Shown here piece by piece: positions 49,132 to 57,540 of a stretch of 64,000 nt of DNA. The DNA comes from an uncultured Pseudomonadota bacterium (GTDB lineage Bacteria > Pseudomonadota > Gammaproteobacteria > Burkholderiales > Thiobacillaceae). Every line of letters starts with the position of its first letter. Positions within the stretch are counted from its first letter, which is position 1. The notes under the pieces are model-generated. The model was not told where the DNA came from. It searched no databases and worked only from the letters and a program-made list of their open reading frames with translations. A program made the position numbers and the translations under genes. Where the stretch lies: positions 20,296 to 84,295 of the forward strand of contig CAILNT010000081.1 in NCBI GenBank assembly GCA_903835655.1, read 5' to 3'.

Positions 49132-50179
49132 CGCGCTCGTCGATGCGATCGATCGACGCTTCGGCGAGGGCCGCGAGGCATTGCGCGGCGCGCGCCTGTT
49201 CATTACCGGCGCCACCGGCTTCCTCGGCCGCTGGCTGCTCGATTACCTGGCTTACGCCCACGAGCGCTACGCCCTCGACTTGAGCGCGACGGTGCTGACC
49301 CGCAACCGCGCCGCGTTCGCGCGCGCTCACCACGCTGTCGAGCATCTGCTAGACCATCCGGCAATCAGCTTCGTCGCAGGTGACGTGCGCAGTTTCGACT
49401 TTCCGGACGGACATTTCAGCCATGTCATCCACGGCGCCCACACCACGGCGCGGGCGACGTTCAACCGCGAAGATCCGCTGATCCAGTTCGACACCGCCTG
49501 CGCTGGTGCGCGGCGGGTGCTGGATTTCGCCGTGCAATCTGATACAAAACGCTTTCTGATGCTGAGTTCGGGCTCCATCTACGGGCCGGTCCCGGCCGGC
49601 ATGGTGCGCATCCGCGAAGACTTCGCCAGCGCGCCACTGCCCGAGGACGTCGGCGCCGCGCTCAACCACGGTAAGCGCGCTGCGGAATTCCTGTGCGCCT
49701 ATTACCGGCAACGTCACGGTCTGGAAACGGTAACCGCGCGCTGCTTCAGCTTCATCGGCCCGGGACTGCCGCTCGACATCCACTACGCGGTCGGCAATTT
49801 CATGCGCGATGCACTGTGGGGCGATGCGGTCGTCATCAACGGCGACGGCAGTCCGTTGCGTTCCTATCTGGACGTTGGTGACCTGCTGGTGTGGCTGCTG
49901 ACCATCCTGACCCGGGCGCCGTCGGGCGCGGTCTACAACGTCGGCTCCGACGCGCCGATCACCATCCTCGATCTCGCCACACGGGTGCGCGACCTGCTGG
50001 CGCCGGACAAACCGCTACGGGTGCTCGGCCGCGACGGCATCGGCGCGGGCCGCAACATCTACGTACCCGACATAAACCGCGCGCGCGACGAGCTCGGTCT
50101 GGAGATGTGGACATCGCTCGACGACTCTATCCGGGACACCGCACGCCATGCGCAGAACCATCGCGAAGACCAAACATGA
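49118..50179 (+). CDS. NAD-dependent epimerase/dehydratase-like protein lacking the catalytic Tyr
   Basis: An extended SDR protein of 353 residues. The nucleotide-binding motif is LFITGATGFLGRWLLDYLAY, then VSFVAGDVRSFDFPDGHFSH-type strands, the Ser region LMLSSGSIYGPVP, and CFSFIGPGLPLDIHYAVGNF. The usual YxxxK reads L-N-H-G-K (AALNHGKRAAEF), so Leu replaces the catalytic Tyr while the Lys is kept. Relatives I recall read AYGEGKRAAE at this place. It could act on a substrate needing only binding or use another acid, or it may have become structural. It overlaps both neighbours. Confidence 0.85.
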   Translation: MRTPDALVDAIDRRFGEGREALRGARLFITGATGFLGRWLLDYLAYAHERYALDLSATVLTRNRAAFARAHHAVEHLLDHPAISFVAGDVRSFDFPDGHFSHVIHGAHTTARATFNREDPLIQFDTACAGARRVLDFAVQSDTKRFLMLSSGSIYGPVPAGMVRIREDFASAPLPEDVGAALNHGKRAAEFLCAYYRQRHGLETVTARCFSFIGPGLPLDIHYAVGNFMRDALWGDAVVINGDGSPLRSYLDVGDLLVWLLTILTRAPSGAVYNVGSDAPITILDLATRVRDLLAPDKPLRVLGRDGIGAGRNIYVPDINRARDELGLEMWTSLDDSIRDTARHAQNHREDQT

Positions 50180-50859
50180 ACCCCCGCCACCTCCACCTCA
50201 TATTCGATTTCGACGGCACCATCGTCGATTCTGCACCAGCCATCCTGGCCTGTTTCCGGGATGTCCTAGCCCACCGCGGCATCACGCCGCTGATCAAGCT
50301 GGACCGGACGCTCATCGGCCCTCCCTTGCTGGAAACCCTACAACTCATGACCGGCATTCCCGACAAGGTTGAACTCCAGGGCCTGGCCGGCGACTTCAAG
50401 CGACGCTACGACCAGGAGGCTTTGTTCCACACGATGGCGTATCCGGAAGTCGGCAATGCGCTGGTGGAATTGGTGGCATCGGGCCGATGCCTGCATATCG
50501 CCACCAACAAACGCTTGCATCCGACACGCCTGATCCTGCGGCACCTTGGCTTTGAGGAGCACTTCGCATCGGTCTATGCCATCGACCGGTGCGATCCACC
50601 CTACCGCAACAAATCAGCCATCCTGGCGGCGCAACTGTCGGAACAGGGGATAGCGGCCCACCAGGCCTGCTATGTGGGCGACAAGGCGGAAGACGGCAAC
50701 GCGGCCGACGCCAATGGCCTGGCGTTTTATTTCGTGCACTGGGGATACGGTGCCACCGAGTCCGGTGCAGCCGCTGTCCTGCCGGAACACTGGCGGCAGG
50801 TCCGGGAAGTGGCGCAACTGCCGGCCAGCTTGCTGGCCCCTCCCGGCACACTGCTATGA
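50176..50859 (+). CDS. HAD-family phosphatase (phosphoglycolate phosphatase-like)
   Basis: A hydrolase of 227 residues. HAD motif I IFDFDGTIVDSAP gives the nucleophile Asp and general acid Asp, motif II is in HIATNKRLHPTRL, and motif III/IV in ACYVGDKAEDGNAADANGL. In a nucleotide-sugar locus it probably removes a phosphate from a sugar phosphate. The ATG overlaps the preceding stop (ATGA). Codon use looks closer to the upstream core genes than that of 40511-50179. Confidence 0.88.
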   Translation: MNPRHLHLIFDFDGTIVDSAPAILACFRDVLAHRGITPLIKLDRTLIGPPLLETLQLMTGIPDKVELQGLAGDFKRRYDQEALFHTMAYPEVGNALVELVASGRCLHIATNKRLHPTRLILRHLGFEEHFASVYAIDRCDPPYRNKSAILAAQLSEQGIAAHQACYVGDKAEDGNAADANGLAFYFVHWGYGATESGAAAVLPEHWRQVREVAQLPASLLAPPGTLL

Positions 50860-50969
50860 GACCAGCCTGGCCGGATGGGCCGGGTCGCCGTCCAAGCGGT
50901 CGCGGGTGATTCTGGGCGACGCCCCCTGCCCGCCACCGTCAATCCGAAACCTGAACAAAAGGTCGAACC

Positions 50970-53108
50970 ATGAGCAACGCCCCGCTCAACCTGCTGATGG
51001 AGGGATGGATCAACCTCAGACATCCTTATGCCCAGGTCCACCAGTCCCTGGTCCTGGCATTGCTGCAGGATCGGGAACAGTGCCTGATGCGTCGGGAAGC
51101 ACCCCGGGATGCGGCGGTGCTGGAGACCGGCGCCGACGCCGGCCTTACTGCTGCGGAAGTACGCCGCATCGCCACGCTTAAGGAACCGGGCGACGCTCAG
51201 GTCGACTGCACCTGCCGGATCGCGTTCCCCTATCGCCTGCCGGAGATGGACGGCGACGGCAGCGTGATCACCTTCATGGAAACGGCCTGCGGCCTGAGCG
51301 ACGACTGTTTCGTCGACGCTGGCGTGGATCTGGGCAGGTTCACGGAACGCGGCAGCCTGATCGTGACGCCCTCCTCCTGGGCGCGCAACCTGGTGGTAGA
51401 TCATGGCTTCCCAGCCGAACGGGTCCACACCGTGCCCCTGGGGGTGGATACCGCGAAATACTTCCCGGCAAGCCCGGTGGAAAACCGGCGCAGCCGGGAA
51501 AACCTCGGCATAGGGGCGGATGAAACCATCTTCCTCCATGTGGGCGAGTCGGCCTGGCAAAGCGGCCTGGATCTCCTGCTGCTGGCCTTCGCGGAACTCT
51601 GTGGCCGCGGCCATGCTATGCGCCTGTTGCTCAAGCTTGGCAAGTCAGGCAACAGCCGGACCGCCTTGCGGGTCCTGGCTGAGGTGAGCGAAAACCACCC
51701 AGGGTTGTTCAGCGCCGACGTCGTCACCAGAATCTCCACGATCTCACCAGACTTGAGCCAAGCCCAGATGCAACTGCTCTACGGCATGGCAGACGCTCTG
51801 GTCATCCCCTACCGGGCCATGGGCCTGGACTTGGCGCCCCTGGAAGCGCTGGCCTGCGGCACCCCGGCCATCGTGACCGCTGGGGGGGCGAGCGACGACT
51901 ATTGCAACGACGAGGTTGCCCTGCGCATCCCTGGCGACCTGCGGTGCGAAGCCGATGCGGGGGGGGGCAGCGCCAGGCAATACATCGAGCCGCGGCCGGA
52001 GGCTTTGCTGGAAGCCATGGCCAGGTTGGTGGCCGGGGCATGTTTCGATGCCGCTGCCTGGCAGGCGGCACGGATCCGGTTGCTGGCGAGCCATACCTGG
52101 CAGCACTCAGCCGAACTGTTGCAGGGACTGGCACACCGCTCCGCTTCCCACCCGTCGCCGGCGCAAGCCCAGGGCCACCCGGCCCTGGCCACCTCGGCGG
52201 CAACCCCGCCGGGCAGGCGACCCAGCCGTGTCGCCATCCTGACCGATTACACGCTGGAGGAATATCTCGGCGGGGCTTCGCTGGTTAACGATTACCTCGC
52301 CAGGCAATTGCGTAATGACGACCTGGCGGTAGAATTCATATCGGTCAATCCGGTGCGGGACGATTGGCCGCGCTTGCAGGAATCGGAATACGACCTGATC
52401 CTCGTGACGAACATCAGTTTCCTGTCCCTGGATCGGCTGAACGGCATCATCGACGGCCGTATTCCCTACATGGTGTTTCGCCATGACGTGGCCAGCCTGG
52501 CCTACCAGGACAATCCGCGCCAGTACCCCCTGGCCGCGACGATAGGCCGGTTCTTCGGGAATTCCCGAGCCAATTTTTTCATCTCCACGCCGCAACTCGA
52601 TTATTACCGGAGGATTTGCGATATCGACCATTTCATCGTCACGCCGCCCCCGATCGACTTGGATTCCTTCGTCGACCAGCGGCAACCGGATCGCAGCGGC
52701 GTGTTGTACTTGGGCCAGATCACCGAGGGCCGCGGCATCGAGGAGACCCTGGCCCACCTGAGCGAGCACCGGCCAGGGCTGGAGGCGCATTTCCACGGCA
52801 AGGTCGAGTCGCCGCGACTGCAGGCAATGATTTACCAGGCGGGAGGACGCATTTATCCGGAGATCACCCGTCGCGACGAAATCGCCCCGCTCATGAACCG
52901 ATACAGCGACTTCGTCTACCATCCCCGGATATTCGACGCCTTCTCGATCAAGATGGTGGAGGCGGAGTTATGCGGCCTGAACATCTACTGCCGCAAGGAA
53001 AACATCGGCAGATATTATTACCCGGAAGATGGACAAACGCTGAAGGCCATGATGCGCGAGGGAAGTCCGAGCCTCATCCGGCAACACATCCTGTACATCC
53101 TGGATTAG
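50970..53108 (+). CDS. Glycosyltransferase with two GT4-type modules
   Basis: A protein of 712 residues. The first module (about 5-385) has EGWINLRHPYAQVHQSL, VTPSSWARNLVVDHGF, FLHVGESAWQSGLDLLL and the nucleotide-sugar motif PLEALACGTPAIVTAGGASD. The second (about 410-712) has AILTDYTLEEYLGGASLVND, ANFFISTPQLDYYRRICDI, LYLGQITEGRGIEETLAHL and DAFSIKMVEAELCGLNIY. The first module is paralogous to the C-terminal module of the protein at 57541-60519. A 9-base G run (51959-51967) encodes part of the first module. It is cytoplasmic, and probably adds two sugars in the glycan. Confidence 0.85.
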   Translation: MSNAPLNLLMEGWINLRHPYAQVHQSLVLALLQDREQCLMRREAPRDAAVLETGADAGLTAAEVRRIATLKEPGDAQVDCTCRIAFPYRLPEMDGDGSVITFMETACGLSDDCFVDAGVDLGRFTERGSLIVTPSSWARNLVVDHGFPAERVHTVPLGVDTAKYFPASPVENRRSRENLGIGADETIFLHVGESAWQSGLDLLLLAFAELCGRGHAMRLLLKLGKSGNSRTALRVLAEVSENHPGLFSADVVTRISTISPDLSQAQMQLLYGMADALVIPYRAMGLDLAPLEALACGTPAIVTAGGASDDYCNDEVALRIPGDLRCEADAGGGSARQYIEPRPEALLEAMARLVAGACFDAAAWQAARIRLLASHTWQHSAELLQGLAHRSASHPSPAQAQGHPALATSAATPPGRRPSRVAILTDYTLEEYLGGASLVNDYLARQLRNDDLAVEFISVNPVRDDWPRLQESEYDLILVTNISFLSLDRLNGIIDGRIPYMVFRHDVASLAYQDNPRQYPLAATIGRFFGNSRANFFISTPQLDYYRRICDIDHFIVTPPPIDLDSFVDQRQPDRSGVLYLGQITEGRGIEETLAHLSEHRPGLEAHFHGKVESPRLQAMIYQAGGRIYPEITRRDEIAPLMNRYSDFVYHPRIFDAFSIKMVEAELCGLNIYCRKENIGRYYYPEDGQTLKAMMREGSPSLIRQHILYILD

Positions 53109-53154
53109 TTGTGGTTACGGTGACCATTCTGGAAGTGCCGAGCAATTCCACGGC

Positions 53155-53217
53155 CGTCATTCCGGCGAAATCCGGAATCCAGTGAAATCCATGCCCCCGG
53201 TTTTCCCTTCGATGACG
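53155..53217. repeat. Short palindromic element with CGTCAT ends
   Basis: A 63-base element bounded by CGTCAT (53155-53160) and its inverse ATGACG (53212-53217), with the inner palindrome ATTCCGGCGAAATCCGGAAT. It lies between convergent genes. The phrase GTCATTCCGGCGAAA is a common intergenic repeat in proteobacteria. It is probably a small non-autonomous mobile or REP-like element. Confidence 0.5.
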
Positions 53218-53312
53218 AAACAATCAGCACTTCCTGAGCTTGGAAGCTGATTGAGGAACGGGGTTGGCATAAGCGCACGGCGGGTACTGCACGCCAGCCC
53301 AGTTGCCTGGCC

Positions 53313-55538
53313 TTACCGGAACAAGTCCGGGTAGACCAACCTTGCTTCCTCTTCGTTAAACGGGAATCTCCTGGATCCGGTGAAAAATGATTCATCCGTC
53401 CGTGGGGGGATGCTTCCGTTCACCGCATTGGTTGCTACGGCCAAGGCATCGGCCAGCGCCAAGTTCGCCGCCGCATGGCCATCCGAGGCGAGAATGGCTT
53501 CCATGACACGGATCATGAGCCAGGGATCGATATCCTCCCTTGCACCCTGGGCCGTATTGCTGGTCTTGATGCGGAAATGGTAATAACCATCCTTGAGCAA
53601 TTGCGTGGTCAGATTCCGCACGTCACCATGAGTATTGCCGGCTTGGCGAGGTGTCGTGAAACTGAAGAATGGCAATGGTATGCGTGGGATATCGGGCAAC
53701 GCCAATGCCTGCCAGACATCGTTGGGCAACGACGTGGACAAATGCTCAGGATCGTAGCGATTGCGCATCAATGCGACAACGTCACTGGATACAAGCGTAT
53801 TGGCACCGGAAATGAATGTCATACCGGCGTATTCCTGAGGTCCGGTCAATCTGATTGGGAATCCGGCATAGCAGCGTTGCCTCGGCAGGCGATCGAGAAC
53901 CGTGAGCAGTCCGCGGAAGTCCAGTATCGAGGTAATAGTGACCTGGAGTTGAAAGAACGGCTTTTCACAACTGCGCAATAAATAATCGTAGATCGCCATC
54001 TGAACGGAAATCATGCGCTTGTTCTCGTTAACGGACCAATTACCGGTGGCGGCATAGCTATTGGCAGCGTGTGCGGCGTTTTTGTTGCCGTGGCCGACAC
54101 CTATGAGCAAATCATGGCCGTTGTGATAAACCTCCCCGGCAGCGAGGGATTCAGTATCCCTGCGGAATATGATTCGCACATTGGGAAAGTGCGAGGCGTA
54201 AAAATCCCAAAGGGCACGGGCCCGCAAGTAAACCGGCAATTCATCGCCATATCCGATGATGACCACCAGATCATTACGCCCCTGCTTGAAGGAGTCGTAC
54301 CGTTTTTCCGCAGCCGCGATGGCCGCCGCGCCCGGATCTTCCTTGATTGCCTCCAACAGACGCAGTTCCAGCGTCGTCGTGTCCTGCACCAGATACAGGG
54401 TTCCCGGGTCGACATCAGGACGGTTGTCCAGTGGTGGCAACACGGGCTTTTCGCCGCGCGCAGTCCGGACGTCGTGGTCGATGATCCCGGTCACGGTCTT
54501 GATGAAGCATTCGGTCGAGAACGGATAGAACTTGTGGCTGTCCAGGAACGCCTCGATGCGCTCGAGGTATGCGGTATAGGTTGACTCGTCCATTGCCGCG
54601 ATGAAGGCATGCAAGTCACCATAGGTCGTGAATTGACGCAGATCGATAAAACAATCGGCTGGCACCCAGCGTTCGATGTTCGGAGCACCACCGTAGATCG
54701 GCACTACGCCGGCGCGGAAGGCATCCCAAATCTTCTCGGTGATATAGCCGGAAATAAAGCGGGCGTTTTCCAGGCACATCAGGAAGCGATATTCGCTCAG
54801 GGTGGCCAATTTGTCCGCAACCTTCCCGCGGTAGCTCGGAAAAGAGTTTGGATTCCATCCAATACCATACAAATCGAAATCGGCCGCGGCATTCTCTTCG
54901 AACCATCGGATAATGCGGATGCGCTCCGAATAGAGTTCTTTCGGGTGCCCTGCCATCTTTGCCCCGGCAATCAGGGTAGCAAGCTTGCGCCGCGAAAACT
55001 TCGACTTCTGGTCTGCGAAATCCAGGCGTGACTTTGCGTCCATCACCATGTTGTTCTTGATGTAGCGACGACCATCGACATAGTCGTCGTTCCAGGTAAA
55101 GATACGGTCGAACTGTTGATGATACTCCGTATCCCAATTATCAGGCTTGATGACGTCGCACTCGGACAGCATCAGGTACTTCCTGATATCCGCTTGCATC
55201 GCTCTGTCCAATGACGGATTACCCGGCCTTGGCCTGTCCGATAAGATAATTGCATCCAGTTCACGCAGGTCATTTACTAGGTCAAGCGTCACGAAATCGA
55301 TGCCATGTCGCCGTGCATAATCATTCAGATCGACCCAGGGTTGCAACAGGTTGGCACCGATCGTCGCTTCGCCGTTCTGAAGTATGAAGTTGTCGGTCAT
55401 CAGTTCTTCGTAATAGCCCCAGAGGCCAACCCGAATGCGGCGCAGGTCGGGTCCCAGGAGAGCAGTCTCGGGTGTCGTGGTCATGGCGTCTATCTCGATA
55501 TCCGTGATATGGATTCCCGGGTGGATTGCGAGGTTCAT
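53313..55538 (-). CDS. Glycosyltransferase, GT10 (fucosyltransferase-like) fused to a second domain
   Basis: A protein of 741 residues. The N-terminal half (about 30-400) has the GT10 signature: FLMCLENARFISGYITEKIW, GVVPIYGGAPNIERWVPADC, FIDLRQF. GT10 enzymes move fucose or related deoxysugars from GDP-sugars. The C-terminal half (about 420-741; LVVIIGYGDELPVYLRARAL, FFQLQVTITSILDFRGLLTV) looks like another, unassigned transferase domain. It is on the minus strand, convergent to the double GT4 gene. The start could also be the Met19 codon at 55484. Base composition is more AT-rich than in the rfb region. Confidence 0.78.
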   Translation of the reverse strand: MNLAIHPGIHITDIEIDAMTTTPETALLGPDLRRIRVGLWGYYEELMTDNFILQNGEATIGANLLQPWVDLNDYARRHGIDFVTLDLVNDLRELDAIILSDRPRPGNPSLDRAMQADIRKYLMLSECDVIKPDNWDTEYHQQFDRIFTWNDDYVDGRRYIKNNMVMDAKSRLDFADQKSKFSRRKLATLIAGAKMAGHPKELYSERIRIIRWFEENAAADFDLYGIGWNPNSFPSYRGKVADKLATLSEYRFLMCLENARFISGYITEKIWDAFRAGVVPIYGGAPNIERWVPADCFIDLRQFTTYGDLHAFIAAMDESTYTAYLERIEAFLDSHKFYPFSTECFIKTVTGIIDHDVRTARGEKPVLPPLDNRPDVDPGTLYLVQDTTTLELRLLEAIKEDPGAAAIAAAEKRYDSFKQGRNDLVVIIGYGDELPVYLRARALWDFYASHFPNVRIIFRRDTESLAAGEVYHNGHDLLIGVGHGNKNAAHAANSYAATGNWSVNENKRMISVQMAIYDYLLRSCEKPFFQLQVTITSILDFRGLLTVLDRLPRQRCYAGFPIRLTGPQEYAGMTFISGANTLVSSDVVALMRNRYDPEHLSTSLPNDVWQALALPDIPRIPLPFFSFTTPRQAGNTHGDVRNLTTQLLKDGYYHFRIKTSNTAQGAREDIDPWLMIRVMEAILASDGHAAANLALADALAVATNAVNGSIPPRTDESFFTGSRRFPFNEEEARLVYPDLFR

Positions 55539-55741
55539 TCCATATCAGGAGGAGCCCCTTGCAAAACTCCCGGTCACAAAGTACCCAACCGATGCGGTCA
55601 ACTATTATTAGTCGATTTTTTTATGCTACCGGTTCAGCTTCGGCTGTTTTCTTACCCTGACGGTCTGTAATGCATGATTTAACGCAAGAGTTTCCCTGAA
55701 TCGATCGATGCATGGTGCTTTCAAATGAACAGAAGATTGCG

Positions 55742-56603
55742 TCATTGTCGCAATCGTATCAACTGATCGGCGGACAACGCCAGGATGCCAAACATCAGAT
55801 GACCCATCACCTTGGTGCCGCCTTTGACTCGCACGGTCCTGCCACCAAATTCGTCCTTGAGTCGGGTATTGCTGCGTTCTGCGACGGTGCGCTCGTTGTA
55901 ACGAATAGCGTCGGCCGGCTCGAATCTTCCCTCTCGCCGCCGCGCGGGTTGTGGTCGATCAAGGGGATATGGCCCAGGCTACGGCAGTGTTCATCCAACT
56001 CGCTGCAGCAATTGGCGGCATCCGTGACGTAATAGAGGTTGGTCACGCTTGCGGCACCGATCAGCGACAGGGGAATCGCGGCACGGCTATCGTGCATCGA
56101 AGAAGAAGACAGCAAGGCCGAGACCGGCACGCCACAATCGGCGGTATCGATGTGCAACTTGAAGCCATGCCAACAGACATTGTAGCCATGGGGCTGACAC
56201 TTCGTGCCGCGGTCACAATCCGTGGGGATCTCGGCCATTATCTGCGCCAGCGTTTGCGGACGTTGCCGCTGGATGGGCGACTCCTTGGCGGTAGCACGTT
56301 TCTCGCCACGCCAGGGCCGTCCCCGTCGCTTTGCCGGAGGCGGCGTGACAGGCGCCGCAGTGCGCGGTCTACGGCCAGGCGATCAATCAAATCAACCGTA
56401 GCATCCAGTCCCAGTAATGTCTTGGCCACGAAGGCATTCGCCAGCCAGGCACATTCATGCGGATGGTGGCCTACGCCACACCATCCAGGTCCGGTGAATT
56501 CTTCAACAAGAACCCACTCCAGGACATGGATCAACTTCTCCAGCTTCGGCGTCAGCGTACCCACATCGTCCCTCAGTTCGGAAATATATTCATGCTGAAT
56601 CAC
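55742..56603 (-). pseudogene. Deleted insertion-sequence transposase (IS5/IS1182-like)
   Basis: Remains of a DDE transposase. The N-terminal piece (from the GTG at 56603) has TLTPKLEKLIHVLEWVLVEE, LANAFVAKTLLGLDATVDLI and RLAVDRALRRL. It then breaks off near 56350, jumping to PPPAKRRGRPWRGEKR in another frame, so a middle part of the gene is missing. The C-terminal piece has PTDCDRGTKCQPHGYNV and HDSRAAIPLSLI; a second frame change near 55935 leads to ADAIRYNERTVAERSNTRLK, KDEFGGRTVRVKGG, GHLMFGILALSADQLIRLRQ, ending at 55742. With a deletion and at least two frame breaks it cannot be active. No clear terminal inverted repeats could be found by eye. Confidence 0.8.
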
Positions 56604-56805
56604 ATTCCAGCGAACATGATCAGATCGTGTGACTTAGTATCCACTTTGCGGGCGTTCAATGATTATACGAGAACTTAATTTTGCCAGAAATGGTACGCCC
56701 GCACCTCAAAAATCGTCACAAAGGACGATAATTCAAACCCAGAATCGGGGTTTTGCAAGTACCTCAGGGGGCCATTGCGGCGGAGGCATGACGATTTGCG
56801 TGCCG

Positions 56806-57504
56806 TCATGCCTTGCCGTAGTCTCCGATTTCATGCCATTCGAAACGGATTTGTGAGGCAGAAGTGCCGAGCCCTTGCACGGACTTGTCCTGTATCAGTT
56901 GCCCGTTGCGCGACATGTCGCGACTGAGGTCCAGGGTGGCGGCGTTGATGGCCTGGATATAGCAGATGTCGTTCAACAACACCTTGTCGATCTTCCGCTG
57001 CATCAACAGGTGATGGAAATACACGTCCTCATACCCGTAATGGCCGCAGAAATCCTCGTCGAACCCGCCTACGCTGTCGACTATGCTGCGATGCACGAGG
57101 AAGGTATTGATGTGGGGATCGACCAATCCTCCTTCCATCGACCTCTGGAACATGTAGAGATTGGCGGGATCGAGCCGATCCAGGGCATGGGTCAGCAGGG
57201 CCATTTGTTCCGGCGGCAGGTGGTTGTCGACGTCGAAGAACAACAACCAGGGGGCGCTGGCCTGGGTCCGCAGCAGATTCTTGGCCCCCGCCATGTTCCA
57301 GGGAATGTCCGTGGTGATGCGGAACAGCCGGATCGGCAAATGGCCTTTCTCTATGGATAGGGGGATATCCGAGCAGTCGTCGGCAATCAGGATCTCGATC
57401 TGCGCCAATACGTCTTCGGGTAGGACCCGCCAGGAATCCACCTGCCTCGCCACGGCAGGTGCCGCATTGTAGACATGGGTCAGCAGGGCTAATTGCTTGA
57501 ACAA
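56806..57504 (-). CDS. Glycosyltransferase family 2
   Basis: A protein of 232 residues with a GT-A fold: N-terminal LALLTHVYNAAPAVARQVDS, nucleotide-binding IEILIADDCSDIPLSIEKGH, the metal DxD region in WLLFFDVDNHLPPEQMALLT, and the acceptor region VGGFDEDFCGHYGYEDVYFH. It begins with TTG at 57504, because the frame is open only from the stop codon of the upstream gene (57541) and has no ATG before the conserved start. It lies 36 bases after the TPR-OGT gene on the same strand. It is a little short for the family. Confidence 0.75.
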   Translation of the reverse strand: MFKQLALLTHVYNAAPAVARQVDSWRVLPEDVLAQIEILIADDCSDIPLSIEKGHLPIRLFRITTDIPWNMAGAKNLLRTQASAPWLLFFDVDNHLPPEQMALLTHALDRLDPANLYMFQRSMEGGLVDPHINTFLVHRSIVDSVGGFDEDFCGHYGYEDVYFHHLLMQRKIDKVLLNDICYIQAINAATLDLSRDMSRNGQLIQDKSVQGLGTSASQIRFEWHEIGDYGKA

Positions 57505-57540
57505 GGCAGTCTCGGAAGAAATGGGTACGGGCCCCGGTGG

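Noticed and set aside
55742..56603. Programmed frameshift in an active IS transposase
   Set aside because: The middle of the protein is missing and at least two frame changes are needed, so decay explains it better than recoding.
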